A DNA stretch of 64,000 nucleotides, taken from positions 62,001 through 126,000 of the forward strand of contig NZ_PYCN01000016.1 of assembly GCF_003062295.1 (NCBI RefSeq). The letters are read 5' to 3'. The DNA comes from Bradyrhizobium algeriense (GTDB taxonomy: Bacteria > Pseudomonadota > Alphaproteobacteria > Rhizobiales > Xanthobacteraceae). Positions 43,327-52,031 of this stretch are shown piece after piece. The stretch's first letter is position 1. Each line of letters opens with the position of its first letter. A model generated the notes under the pieces. It was given only the letters and a program-made list of their open reading frames with translations. It was not told the origin of the DNA and did not search any database. Both the position numbers and the translations under genes were made by a program.

Positions 43327-45393
43327 ATGCCAATCGACGACAGGCCGACCATCGCCGCGCCCGACGATGATCCCTATCTCTGGCTCGAGGAAGTCGAGGG
43401 CGAACGCGCGCTTGATTTCGTCGACCGGCAAAGCCGGCTGACGCTGGAAACCTTCGGCGGCCGACCATTCGAGACTGATCGCGATGCGCTTGCGGCGATC
43501 TATGATCGCACCGACAACATTCCCTATGTCACGCGCCAGGGCGCGCTCGTCTACAATCTCTGGAAGGATGCCAAAAATCCGCGCGGCCTCTGGCGGCGCA
43601 CGACGCTTGCAGATTTTCGCAACGTGGAGCCGGGCTGGGAGACGCTGCTGGACATCGACCGCCTCGCCACAGAAGAAGACAAGGATTGGCTGCTCAACTG
43701 GACGCAGCCGCTGCCGGGCAACTCACGCGTGATAACAGCCCTTTCGCGGGGAGGCAGTGACGCGGTAACGCTGCGGGAATTCGATCTGGATGCCAAAGCT
43801 TTCGTCGCAAACGGATTCACCCTGCCGGAAGCCAAGAGCGGCGTCGAATGGGTCAACGCCGACACATTGCTACTTTCGAGCGCGTTGGGCGAGGGCATGG
43901 CGACAAATTCCGGCTATGCGAGAACGGTCCGGCTGTGGCGCCGCGGCGAGCCCGTGGAAAGAGCGCCGGTACTGTTCGAAGTGCCGGCCGACCGGATGGC
44001 CGCGTACTGCAGCGTTGACGACACCGGGCCAACGCAGCGGATGTGGTTCATCGATCGAATCGATTTCTTCAATCTCAATCTCTGGCTCGGCACCGAGGCC
44101 GGTCCACGCACGAAACTCGACCTGCCGACCGATATCTGGTTGGAAGCACATCAGGACTGGCTGGCCGTGAAATTGCGCGGCGCCTGGACGGTCGCGGGCA
44201 AGAGCTATGCGCCCGACAGCGTGCTTGGCATCTCGCTCTCGGCCTTTCTGGCGGGCGAGCGAAACTTCACCGTCGTTTTCGAGCCGGAGCCACGGCGGGC
44301 GCTACAAGGCTTTTTCTGGACGGCCGACAAACTCGTGTTGTCTGTTCTCGACGAGTTGCGCCCGGTGTTCGAAATCTGCACGCCGTCGGCAAGCGGCTGG
44401 GCGCGCGCGCAACTACGGGGGCTTCCCGAAATCGGCGTGGTCGATGTCTGGCGTCTCGACCGTCACGAAGCCGAGAGCAACGGCGACCTGCTCGCCAATG
44501 TGCAAGATCCCGTAACGCCGCCTTCGCTGCTGCTGATCGAAGGCACAGCCAGTCCCGCTGTATTGAAGCGGGCGCCGAAGACCTTTGCCGCCGACGGACT
44601 TGTGGTCACCCGCCATGAGGCGATTTCGGTGGACGGCGAGCGCATTCCCTATGTGCAGACCGGCCCCGCCACCGAGACCGGCGATGCACCGCTCTATATG
44701 AGCGCCTATGGCGGCTTCGGCGCTGCGGTGAAACCATATTACAATTCCGCGCTCGGCAAGCTCTGGCTGGAGCGCGGCGGCACCACGGTGCAGGCCAATA
44801 TCCGCGGCGGCGGCGAGTTCGGTACGCGCTGGCACGATGCCGGCCGTTACGCCGGAAAGCGGCTGGCGCATGATGATTTCGCGGCTGTTGCCGCCGACCT
44901 CGTCAAGCGCGGCGTGACGCGCGCCAACCGAATTGCCGCCGAAGGCGGATCGAACGGCGGCATCCTGATCACCAACATGCTGGTGCGCTACCCCGAAAGA
45001 TTCGGCGCGCTGTTCTGCACGATTCCCCTGATCGACATGCGCCGTTACACCAAGCTGCTCGCGGGCGCGAGCTGGATCGCGGAATATGGCGATCCCGACA
45101 AGCCCGCGGAGTGGGAGTGGCTGAAAACCTATTCCGCCTATCACGCTGCAACACCGGGCCAGAACTACCCGCCGATCCTGATCGCCACCACGCGCCGCGA
45201 CGACCGCGTTCATCCCGGCCACGCCCGCAAGATGGCGGCCAAGCTGCAAGCGATGGGATACGAAGCCCATTTCTACGAACCGGCGGCCGGCGGTCACGGC
45301 TACGGCAAGGACAACCGCGAACGCGCCGGGTTCATCGCACTCGGCTACACATTCCTGAGGAACAAGATCGGCTGGGCGGATAACGCCGTGTAG
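43327..45393 (+). CDS. Prolyl oligopeptidase-family serine peptidase (S9)
   Basis: Serine peptidase of 688 aa. The N-terminal two-thirds form the beta-propeller starting PYLWLEEVEGERALDFV. The C-terminal alpha/beta-hydrolase holds the nucleophile in AAEGGSNGGILITNMLVRYP, the acid in TTRRDDRVHPGHA, and the base in PAAGGHGYG. ATG at 43327 is preceded by TGGAG, and the open frame extends far upstream only because it is antisense to the MFS gene. No signal peptide is seen, so it is cytoplasmic and likely cleaves short peptides. Confidence 0.93.
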   Translation: MPIDDRPTIAAPDDDPYLWLEEVEGERALDFVDRQSRLTLETFGGRPFETDRDALAAIYDRTDNIPYVTRQGALVYNLWKDAKNPRGLWRRTTLADFRNVEPGWETLLDIDRLATEEDKDWLLNWTQPLPGNSRVITALSRGGSDAVTLREFDLDAKAFVANGFTLPEAKSGVEWVNADTLLLSSALGEGMATNSGYARTVRLWRRGEPVERAPVLFEVPADRMAAYCSVDDTGPTQRMWFIDRIDFFNLNLWLGTEAGPRTKLDLPTDIWLEAHQDWLAVKLRGAWTVAGKSYAPDSVLGISLSAFLAGERNFTVVFEPEPRRALQGFFWTADKLVLSVLDELRPVFEICTPSASGWARAQLRGLPEIGVVDVWRLDRHEAESNGDLLANVQDPVTPPSLLLIEGTASPAVLKRAPKTFAADGLVVTRHEAISVDGERIPYVQTGPATETGDAPLYMSAYGGFGAAVKPYYNSALGKLWLERGGTTVQANIRGGGEFGTRWHDAGRYAGKRLAHDDFAAVAADLVKRGVTRANRIAAEGGSNGGILITNMLVRYPERFGALFCTIPLIDMRRYTKLLAGASWIAEYGDPDKPAEWEWLKTYSAYHAATPGQNYPPILIATTRRDDRVHPGHARKMAAKLQAMGYEAHFYEPAAGGHGYGKDNRERAGFIALGYTFLRNKIGWADNAV

Positions 45394-45480
45394 TGTTTCG
45401 CTTTTGGGCCGAAGCGCGGGCCAGCGCACCGCAGCCCTCTCGCGCGCGGACAGCAGATTACGCCGCGCGAAAACCCGCCT

Positions 45481-45975
45481 TCACGGCCGCTTCTTGCCCG
45501 ATCGCTTCTCGGCTCGCACCGCACCGGTCTTGTGGACCTTCGAGCGAGGATCCGTGACGCCGGCGCGCGGGAGATGTGGGCTCCAATCAAGCGCAATCGT
45601 AGCTGCGAAGCCGAAGAAGCTGGAGCGGCTCATGCCAAGCTCCGTGGCGCGCTTGTCGATCCGCGTAATCAGGCTCTTCGGCAAATAGACGTTCACCCGC
45701 TCGGACGGATCGGGCGGATCGACCCCGACGATGAAGTAGGCGACGACGTCGGCGCCCTTGGGCAACGCGATCTGCGCGATCGGCGTCGGCGCCGGCAGCG
45801 GCCTGCCCTGCTCTGCCATGCCGTCCACGGCTCGCGCCAGCGCACCCTCCGCTTTCTCGATCGCCTCCTCCTGCGACCGCCCGCCGGCCACGCAGCCCGG
45901 AAAATCGGGAAACCATGCGCCGAGCGCACCGCGCGGACCGCGCTCCAGCACGGCCGGATAGAGCCGCTTTTTCAA
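45481..45975 (-). CDS. Solitary HicB-family protein
   Basis: HicB-type antitoxin-like protein of 164 aa. The N-terminal half is the degenerate RNase H-like HicB domain: YPAVLERGPRGALGAWFPDF, PGCVAGGRSQEEAIEKAEGA. The C-terminal part VNVYLPKSLITRIDKRATEL plus GMSRSSFFGFAATIAL is a ribbon-helix-helix DNA-binding segment. It starts at TTG, with GGAGG eight bases upstream and no ATG nearby. No hicA toxin gene is visible on either side. Two tandem GTGTG/CACAC dyads precede it. It may be a stand-alone repressor or a leftover antitoxin. Confidence 0.82.
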   Translation of the reverse strand: MKKRLYPAVLERGPRGALGAWFPDFPGCVAGGRSQEEAIEKAEGALARAVDGMAEQGRPLPAPTPIAQIALPKGADVVAYFIVGVDPPDPSERVNVYLPKSLITRIDKRATELGMSRSSFFGFAATIALDWSPHLPRAGVTDPRSKVHKTGAVRAEKRSGKKRP

Positions 45976-45994
45976 TCTGGCCTCCTTACGATGA

Positions 45995-46034
45995 GTGTGC
46001 TATTTAACACACAGATTGGTGTGTCAAATCACAC
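45995..46034. promoter_or_regulatory. Tandem operator dyads upstream of hicB
   Basis: GTGTG-N8-CACAC (45995-46012) and GTGTG-N6-CACAC (46019-46034) sit just upstream of the solitary hicB gene. Tandem short dyads are typical of ribbon-helix-helix repressors that bind as paired dimers. Confidence 0.65.
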
Positions 46035-46076
46035 AAGGCTGATAGCATGGGCCGGGATGGAGAGCAAAATGGACAC

Positions 46077-46592
46077 GCAAGTCTCGTCGGGCCGTCAGGG
46101 CGGGTAACGGGAATCGAATATGATGGGAGCCTCGCCGCGCGCGCCTGAGCCAGCCTGGCGCCCTATGCAAATGTCGCGGTGATTGAAGGCGACGGCACGC
46201 AGGTGCCGTTCGATGCCGCCGATGTCATCTATGTCAATGCCGGCTGCACGCAGCCAGCGGCACGCTGGCTCGATGGTCTTGCCGATGGCGGCCGCCTGAT
46301 CATGCCGATGACGTCGGATCAGGGATTTGGCGGGGTTGCGCGGGAGCGCTTCGCGAGTGCCGGCGCAGTGTTCCGAGTTGAGCGAAGAGCCGCGAACTAT
46401 CTGGCACAGTGGATTTCGCCAGTTGCGATATTCCCCTGCGCCGGCGGTCGCGACGAGGCGTCCGAACAAGCGCTTGCTGAAGCCTTCGCCCGTGGCGGCT
46501 GGCAAAAGATCACACGGCTGTACCGCGATCAGGACGTTCCCGACGAGCGCTGCTGGCTTCGCGGACCGGGGTGGTGTCTCGCCTATCATTGA
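46077..46592 (+). pseudogene. Truncated PCMT-type O-methyltransferase with internal stop
   Basis: C-terminal two-thirds of a protein-L-isoaspartate O-methyltransferase-like enzyme. In one frame it reads SLVGPSGRVTGIEYDGSLAA RA, then TGA at 46146-46148, then SLAPYANVAVIEGDGTQVPF and DAADVIYVNAGCTQPA, ending GPGWCLAYH. The TGA sits where the family usually has Arg, which a single CGA to TGA change would explain. The N-terminal substrate-binding part is missing. The downstream part could restart at GTG 46179, giving 137 aa, but would lack the SAM glycine loop. Confidence 0.8.
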
Positions 46593-46597
46593 GGCGT

Positions 46598-47284
46598 TTA
46601 CGCAGACGCGGCCGATCGCTCGAAGCCCAAAATCAGATTGTTGGCCGGCATTGGCACGGTCTCGACCAGGGCAAGGCCCACGCCAGCAGCGAGCTTCTCG
46701 AGATCGGCGATGTCGCGCACGCCCCATTCGGCGTCCTGCTGACGAAGGCTGGTGTCGAACACAGCGTTACTCATCGCGGTGTGCTTGCCGTCGCGCTTGA
46801 AGGGGCCGTAAAGAAACAACCGGCCGTCGGCGCGCAGATATCGCCCCGCGCCGGCGAACAGGCCCTCGGCGACGCGCCATGGCGCGATGTGGATCACATT
46901 GGCGCAGAACACCGCCAGCAATTCCGCCGGACCGCTGCCGTCTTGCATGGCCGAAGACCAGGCGGGATCGGTGAGATCGATCCGCTGCGGCGGTCGAATG
47001 TTGGGCAGGCCGGCATAAGCGCGCCACGCCTCGATGCTCTTCAGATGCCGCTCGTTGAGATCGCTCGGCCACCAGATGATGCCGGGGGTGTGTTTTGCAA
47101 AATGCACGACATGCTGGCCGGTGCCGCTGCCGGCCTCCAGCACGTCACCGGATTTGCCGGCGAGAAATTTCTGCAGCACCGCCCAGATCGGCTCATGATT
47201 GCGATGAAACGCCGCCGCATCGAGCCGGCCGTCCGGTTCGACCGGCCGTCCATCCTTGCCGAACTCCACCACATATTCGGCCAT
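46598..47284 (-). CDS. DUF938 family SAM-dependent methyltransferase-like protein
   Basis: A 228-aa protein with a class I methyltransferase fold. The SAM-binding motif is DVLEAGSGTGQHVVHFAKHT, followed by IIWWPSDLNERHLKSIEAWR and the conserved VFCANVIHIAPWRVAEGLFA of DUF938. The family has no well-established substrate that I can name. It is convergent with the methyltransferase pseudogene, six bases apart, and lies downstream of the ArsR gene. Confidence 0.88.
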   Translation of the reverse strand: MAEYVVEFGKDGRPVEPDGRLDAAAFHRNHEPIWAVLQKFLAGKSGDVLEAGSGTGQHVVHFAKHTPGIIWWPSDLNERHLKSIEAWRAYAGLPNIRPPQRIDLTDPAWSSAMQDGSGPAELLAVFCANVIHIAPWRVAEGLFAGAGRYLRADGRLFLYGPFKRDGKHTAMSNAVFDTSLRQQDAEWGVRDIADLEKLAAGVGLALVETVPMPANNLILGFERSAASA

Positions 47285-47330
47285 TATCGCCTCGCCTAAA
47301 AATCGTTGTGGGTCTGAAACGCGGGAAGTG

Positions 47331-47696
47331 TCACTTCAGTTCGCCGCAGTACATTTCCTTCAGCACCTGCAGCAGGCGTAGCGCGCGCTCATCGGCAACC
47401 CGATAATGCAGCGTCTGCGACGTCCGCCGGAATTCCACCAGGCCATCGGCGCGCAGTTTCGCTAAATGTTGCGACAATGCCGACTGGCTCAGCTTGACGA
47501 TGCCGACGAGTTCCCCGACCGTCATCTCGCCGCGCACGGCCAGAAAGCAGAGGATCAGCAAGCGCTTTTCGTTGGCGAGCATTTTCAGGAGTTGGGCGGC
47601 TTCGCCGGCCTGCTTCGCCAGCTGCTTCAGCGCCACCGCGTCGTCGGCGCCGGGGGCCGATTGTGGCTCTTTGGCTGTCGCCGCGGCTGCTCTCAT
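47331..47696 (-). CDS. ArsR-family dithiol repressor of sox genes (SqrR/BigR/SoxR type)
   Basis: ArsR-family winged-helix regulator of about 121 aa. The DNA-binding part reads EMTVGELVGIVKLSQSALSQ then HLAKLRADGLVEF. Two cysteines, in EKRLLILCFLAVRG and LLQVLKEMYCGELK, match the persulfide-sensing pair of SqrR and BigR, which form a polysulfide bridge and release DNA. It is divergent from soxC, and the gap carries an AT-rich dyad. It thus most likely represses the sox operon until reduced sulfur is present. A GTG at 47738 would add 14 residues; ATG at 47696 is favoured by family length. Confidence 0.88.
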   Translation of the reverse strand: MRAAAATAKEPQSAPGADDAVALKQLAKQAGEAAQLLKMLANEKRLLILCFLAVRGEMTVGELVGIVKLSQSALSQHLAKLRADGLVEFRRTSQTLHYRVADERALRLLQVLKEMYCGELK

Positions 47697-47763
47697 AGCG
47701 TCCAATCCGGGATGGTTTTCCGTGCCTGCGAAGCACACATGATATACTAACGTCCGAGCCTTT

Positions 47764-47781
47764 ATTTAGCATTGACTAAAT
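47764..47781. promoter_or_regulatory. Candidate ArsR operator between arsR and soxC
   Basis: ATTTAG-CATTGA-CTAAAT, an AT-rich dyad in the divergent gap and similar in style to BigR-type sites. It lies 83 bases before the soxC GTG. Confidence 0.55.
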
Positions 47782-47852
47782 TAGCAAATGTCGATATCGG
47801 TTCAAAAAAAGCAAGAAATGATGCGGCGATGTGGCCGTGAGGGGAAGAAAAC

Positions 47853-49160
47853 GTGCGGCCTGACCCGTTACGCAGCAAAGCTGTTCTCTCCGATCTCGCC
47901 GGCTCGGACGCGCCTTTGGGGCGGCGCAGCTTTCTCACGCTTGGCGCGGCGCTGACCGGCGGCCTTGCCCTTGGCGGCAACCCCGTAATCGCCGACCCCG
48001 CGCAGGAGGCTCCCCCCGCGGACGCCCCCTGGTCGCAATCGATCGGCGCAGGCGTGGTCGACCGGCCCTATGGCCGGCCTGCGGAAACCGAGGCCTCCGT
48101 CATCCGGCGCAACGTCCCCTGGCTCACCGCCAGCGCGGAATCGTCGGTGAGCTTTTCGCCGTTGCAGGATCTGCACGGCATCATCACACCCAATGGATTA
48201 TTCTTCGAGCGCCACCATGCGGGACGGCCCGACATCGATCCGGCGCAGCACAAACTGATGATCCACGGGCTGGTCGAACGCCCGCTGCTGCTCACCATGA
48301 AGGACATCCTGCGCTTCCCGCAGATCACGCGCATCCATTTCATCGAATGCCCGGCCAATGGCGGCATGAACTGGCGCGCCGCGCAGATGAACTCACTGCA
48401 ATTCAGCCACGGCATGGTCAGTTGCGCCGAATGGACCGGCGTCAGGCTGTCGACGCTGCTGGAGGAAGTCGGAATCAAGAAAGAAGCGAAGTGGGCGATG
48501 GTCGAAGGTGCCGACGGCGCGCATATGAACCGCAGCCTGCCGCTCGACAAATGTCTCGACGATTGTCTCGTGGTCTACGCGCAGAACGGCGAGGCGCTGC
48601 GCCCCGAACAGGGCTATCCGCTGCGGCTGGTGGTGCCGGGCTGGGAAGGCAACATCAACATCAAGTGGCTGCGCCGGATCAAGCTCGGCGACAAGCCCTG
48701 GCATTCGCGCGAGGAAACCTCAAAATACACTGACCTGATGCCGGACGGCACCTCGCGCGGCTTCACCTGGCTGATCGACGCCAAATCCGTGATCACCTTT
48801 CCCTGCCCGGAAAAGCCGCTCGATGGGCCCGGCCTCTATGAAATCAGGGGACTGGCATGGACCGGCAACGGCAAGATCAGGCGTGTCGACGTGTCCATGG
48901 ACGGCGGCGTCAACTGGCAGACCGCACGGCTGCACGAGCCGGTGCTGTCGAAAGCGCTGACGAAATTCACCCTGCCCTGGCGCTGGGACGGCCGCCCGGC
49001 GCTGGTCGCATCCCGCGTCATCGACGAGACCGGTTACGTGCAACCGACCATTGCGGAGCTGCGAAAGCAGCGCGGCTCGAACTCGGTCTATCACAACAAT
49101 TCGATCCAGACCTGGCAGGTCAAACCTGACGGAAGCGTCTTCAATGTACAGCTCGCGTAA
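47853..49160 (+). CDS. soxC: Sulfite dehydrogenase molybdopterin subunit SoxC
   Basis: Periplasmic molybdenum enzyme of 435 aa, SoxC of the Sox(CD)2 sulfur dehydrogenase. The N-terminus has a Tat-type signal, LGRRSFLTLGAALTGGLAL. The molybdenum-ligating Cys is in RIHFIECPANGGMNWRA, and GRPDIDPAQHKLMIHGLVER starts the core domain. A Mo-co dimerisation domain covers the last 110 residues. GTG at 47853 follows GAGGGGAAG. The 3' end overlaps soxD by 17 bases. SoxCD removes six electrons from the sulfane sulfur on SoxY, so the pathway runs fully to sulfate without sulfur globules. Confidence 0.95.
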   Translation: MRPDPLRSKAVLSDLAGSDAPLGRRSFLTLGAALTGGLALGGNPVIADPAQEAPPADAPWSQSIGAGVVDRPYGRPAETEASVIRRNVPWLTASAESSVSFSPLQDLHGIITPNGLFFERHHAGRPDIDPAQHKLMIHGLVERPLLLTMKDILRFPQITRIHFIECPANGGMNWRAAQMNSLQFSHGMVSCAEWTGVRLSTLLEEVGIKKEAKWAMVEGADGAHMNRSLPLDKCLDDCLVVYAQNGEALRPEQGYPLRLVVPGWEGNINIKWLRRIKLGDKPWHSREETSKYTDLMPDGTSRGFTWLIDAKSVITFPCPEKPLDGPGLYEIRGLAWTGNGKIRRVDVSMDGGVNWQTARLHEPVLSKALTKFTLPWRWDGRPALVASRVIDETGYVQPTIAELRKQRGSNSVYHNNSIQTWQVKPDGSVFNVQLA

Positions 49161-49815
49161 GATTTGCCTGGCGATGGTGGCCATCCTGCTTACGGCCGGA
49201 AGCCTTGCAGGCGCGGCAGAGCCTGGCTCGTTCGGTTACGGCAGCGTAGCGACGCCGGCGCAGATCGCCGGATGGGACATCGACGTGCGCGGCGAGGACG
49301 GAGCAGGCCTGCCGCCAGGCAAAGGTACGGTCGACCGGGGCGCCGACGTCTATGCCGAGCAATGCGCGGCCTGTCATGGAACCTTCGGCGAAGGCGAAGG
49401 CCGCTTCCCCAAGCTGGTGGGCGGCGTCGGATCGCTCCGGGACGAGCGCCCGGAGCCGACGGTCGGCAGCTACTGGCCGTTCGCCCCGACCCTATGGGAC
49501 TATATTAACCGCGCCATGCCGATGGCTGCGCCGCACACATTGTCAGCGGATGACGTTTATGCTTTGACCGCCTATATTCTGAGCCTGAACGACCTCGTTC
49601 CCAATGAATTCGTTGCCGATCGCAACAGCTTGCCGAAAGTCAAAATGCGCAATCGCGACAATTTCATCTGGACCGACCCGCGCCCCGATACGATGGCAAA
49701 GCCCTGCATGAATAATTGCGTCAACGCCGCCGATGTCAGGCTATCGTCGACAGCGGAAGGCAGAGACCTGACGCCGCGCACGACCGGGCCGCTTGATACG
49801 ATGCAACCGAAATAG
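49144..49815 (+). CDS. soxD: SoxD cytochrome c subunit
   Basis: c-type cytochrome subunit of 223 aa that partners SoxC. After the signal peptide (KICLAMVAILLTAGSLAGAA) come FGYGSVATPAQIAGWDIDVR and one heme motif, EQCAACHGTFGEGEGRF. The Met ligand probably lies in NRAMPMAAP. The C-terminus carries PCMNNC, which is not a heme motif. Only one heme site is present, whereas SoxD of Paracoccus has two. ATG 49144 overlaps soxC. Confidence 0.93.
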   Translation: MYSSRKICLAMVAILLTAGSLAGAAEPGSFGYGSVATPAQIAGWDIDVRGEDGAGLPPGKGTVDRGADVYAEQCAACHGTFGEGEGRFPKLVGGVGSLRDERPEPTVGSYWPFAPTLWDYINRAMPMAAPHTLSADDVYALTAYILSLNDLVPNEFVADRNSLPKVKMRNRDNFIWTDPRPDTMAKPCMNNCVNAADVRLSSTAEGRDLTPRTTGPLDTMQPK

Positions 49816-49832
49816 AAACGACGGAAACGCCT

Positions 49833-50234
49833 GTGACCGATCATTCCCTGACGGAATCCGCAAGACTTCTGGCGTCAAGACTTCTGGCGTTAAGGCTCCC
49901 GGCGCTCACGCTGACGCTGGTGATCGGCGCTTGCCTGTCGGCAGGCGCGGCGCATGCGCAGTCCGCCGCGGCCGAAGGCCAGAAGCTCGCCTTCGATCGC
50001 AGCAAGGGCAATTGCCTGACCTGCCACGTCATCAAGGGCGGCAACCTTCCAGGCTCTATCGGACCGGAACTGATCGACATCAAGAGCAAGTATCCCAATC
50101 GCGCAGATCTCGTCGCGATCGTTCACGATGAAACCGAGCGCAATCCCCTGACCGTGATGCCGCCATTCGGACGAAACCGGATTCTGACTCCAAAGGAAAT
50201 CGAAGCGGTCGTTGATTTCCTGCAAACGCTGTGA
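49833..50234 (+). CDS. soxX: SoxX monoheme cytochrome c
   Basis: SoxX subunit of the SoxAX heterodimer, 133 aa. GTG at 49833 follows GGAAACG. After a long signal peptide (LPALTLTLVIGACLSAGAAH) comes the heme motif RSKGNCLTCHVIKGG and the ligand-Met region NPLTVMPPFGRNRILTPKE. SoxAX attaches thiosulfate to the swinging arm of SoxY. It lies between soxD and soxY in this cluster, apart from soxA. Confidence 0.92.
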   Translation: MTDHSLTESARLLASRLLALRLPALTLTLVIGACLSAGAAHAQSAAAEGQKLAFDRSKGNCLTCHVIKGGNLPGSIGPELIDIKSKYPNRADLVAIVHDETERNPLTVMPPFGRNRILTPKEIEAVVDFLQTL

Positions 50235-50288
50235 AGCAAGACCAAGCGATTTAAGGCTGTGACGTGCGCGCGCACGCTTTAGGAGACG

Positions 50289-50783
50289 ATGGACATGACT
50301 GACGTCGGATTTTCGGCCACGCGGCGGCTGATCCTGCAGGGTGCAGGCGCGGTCGCGCTCGTCGGACTCGGTAATCTTCCCTTTGGCCTGACGCCGGTGC
50401 TCGCCGCCGCCAACGACAAATATCCGGAAGAGGCGTTCAAGGCCAAGAACGAGGCCGACGCGATCAAGGCGCTCTACGGCAAGACGGCGGAGCCTTCGGA
50501 CAAGGTCAAGATGGACGCGCCCGAAATCGCAGAGAACGGCGCGGTGGTTCCGATATCGGTGACGACGACGCTGCCGGACGTGACCTCGATCTCGTTCCTG
50601 GTCAGCGAAAATCCGGTCGCGCTGGTGGCGTCCTACAAGATTCCGGCCGGCACGCTTCCAAACGTCGCCAACCGCATCAAGATGGCGCGAACCAGCAACG
50701 TGATCGTGGTCGTGGAAGCCGGCGGCAAGCTCTACAGCGCCAACAAGGAAGTCAAGGTCACCGTCGGCGGTTGCGGCGGTTAG
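50289..50783 (+). CDS. soxY: SoxY sulfur carrier subunit
   Basis: Carrier protein of 164 aa on which sulfur intermediates ride. The N-terminus TRRLILQGAGAVALVGLGNL is a Tat signal, and the protein ends with the required VTVGGCGG, whose Cys is the sulfur-binding residue. AGGAGACG precedes the ATG. A 49-base nested palindrome begins at the stop codon, followed by soxZ. Confidence 0.96.
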   Translation: MDMTDVGFSATRRLILQGAGAVALVGLGNLPFGLTPVLAAANDKYPEEAFKAKNEADAIKALYGKTAEPSDKVKMDAPEIAENGAVVPISVTTTLPDVTSISFLVSENPVALVASYKIPAGTLPNVANRIKMARTSNVIVVVEAGGKLYSANKEVKVTVGGCGG

Positions 50784-50831
50784 CGCATGATCCGGAAAAG
50801 TGGGCACCGGTTTTCCGACGAGATCATGCGC
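50783..50831. repeat. Nested palindromic repeat inside the sox operon (soxY-soxZ)
   Basis: Outer arms GCGCATGATC/GATCATGCGC and inner arms CGGAAAA/TTTTCCG around GTGGGCACCGG. It starts at the last base of the soxY stop and ends 25 bases before soxZ. It is closely related to the elements at 52346 and 34289. Confidence 0.93.
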
Positions 50832-50856
50832 CAAATAATCAGCTAGGAGAATTCAG

Positions 50857-51168
50857 ATGGCATCGACCATTCGCGTGCGCGCCACTTCGAGCGGCGAGAC
50901 CACCGAGGTGCAGGCGCTGATCCAGCATCCGATGGATTCCGGCTTCATCAAGGATGCCAAGGGCGAGATCATTCCGCCGCATTTCATCCAGCAACTGACC
51001 TTCGAGTATGAAGGCAAGAACGTGTTCACCGCCGACTGGGGCGGTGGCGTGTCCAAGGATCCCTACGTCAAGTTCGCCTTCAAGGGCGGCAAGAAAGGCG
51101 ACGAGCTGAAGATCAGCTGGGTCGACAACAAGGGCGCCACAGACACCACCACGGCGAAGATCCAATGA
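50857..51168 (+). CDS. soxZ: SoxZ subunit
   Basis: Small partner of SoxY, 103 aa. The sequence IRVRATSSGETTEVQALIQH plus PMDSGFIKDAKGEIIPPHFI is typical of SoxZ. AGGAGA lies upstream. It has no signal peptide, consistent with export bound to SoxY's Tat signal. Its TGA overlaps the soxA ATG. Confidence 0.96.
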   Translation: MASTIRVRATSSGETTEVQALIQHPMDSGFIKDAKGEIIPPHFIQQLTFEYEGKNVFTADWGGGVSKDPYVKFAFKGGKKGDELKISWVDNKGATDTTTAKIQ

Positions 51169-52031
51169 AGCTGCGATCCGCTATCTATCTGGCGTCCGCC
51201 GCGCTTGCCCTCGCAGCGCTGACGCTTGCGGGCAGCCTGCCCTCTGATGCTGCTGACAAGATCGACCCGGTCGCCGACGCCAAGGCGTTCCAGAAATTCT
51301 TCACCGACAAGTTTCCCAAGGTGAAGTTCGAGGATTTCGTCAACGGCCCCTATTCGATGAACGAGGACCTGCACCGGCAGTGGCAGGAGAAGGAGCAATT
51401 CCCGCCCTACGAATTCTCGCTCGAGATGGGCAAGGAAATGTTCTCCAAGCCGTTCAAGAACGGCAAGAGCTATGAAGATTGCTTCCCCAACAAGGGCATC
51501 GGCATCCGCCAGAACTATCCTTACTTCGATGAGAAGGAAGGCAAGGTCATAACGCTGGAGCTCGCACTGAACCGCTGCCGCGAGGCCAATGGCGAACCGC
51601 CGTACTCCTATGTGAAGGACGAAATGGCGGCGCTGACCGCCTACATGGCCTTCACTTCGCGCGGCAAGCCGATGGACATCAAGATCCCGAACGACCCCCG
51701 CGCGCTCGCGGCCTACGAGAACGGCAAGGAATATTTCTACACGCGACGCGGCCAGCTAAACTTCTCCTGCGCCACCTGCCACGTGCAGAGCCCGGGCGAG
51801 CGCATCCGCGCCGAAATCCTGGCGCCTGCGCTTGGCATCGTCAACGCGATGCCGATCTACCGTTCGGAATGGAGCGGCATGGGCACCACCAGCCGCCGCT
51901 TCACCACCTGCAACAGCCAGATCCGCGGCGTGCCGCTGAGCCCGCAGGATGACGAATACCGCAACGTCGAATACTACCTGTCCTATGTCAGCAACGGGCT
52001 GCCGATTTCAGGCCCGGGAGCGCGGCCATGA
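51165..52031 (+). CDS. soxA: SoxA cytochrome c
   Basis: SoxA subunit of SoxAX, 288 aa. The single heme motif is NFSCATCHVQSPGE, and the active-site heme ligand Cys appears in RRFTTCNSQIRGVPLSP, the residue that becomes a persulfide. The N-terminal half has two cysteines (EDCFPN and LNRCRE) but no CxxCH, so it is the monoheme form in which the second heme site is replaced. It overlaps soxZ and the next gene by four bases each. Confidence 0.95.
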   Translation: MKLRSAIYLASAALALAALTLAGSLPSDAADKIDPVADAKAFQKFFTDKFPKVKFEDFVNGPYSMNEDLHRQWQEKEQFPPYEFSLEMGKEMFSKPFKNGKSYEDCFPNKGIGIRQNYPYFDEKEGKVITLELALNRCREANGEPPYSYVKDEMAALTAYMAFTSRGKPMDIKIPNDPRALAAYENGKEYFYTRRGQLNFSCATCHVQSPGERIRAEILAPALGIVNAMPIYRSEWSGMGTTSRRFTTCNSQIRGVPLSPQDDEYRNVEYYLSYVSNGLPISGPGARP

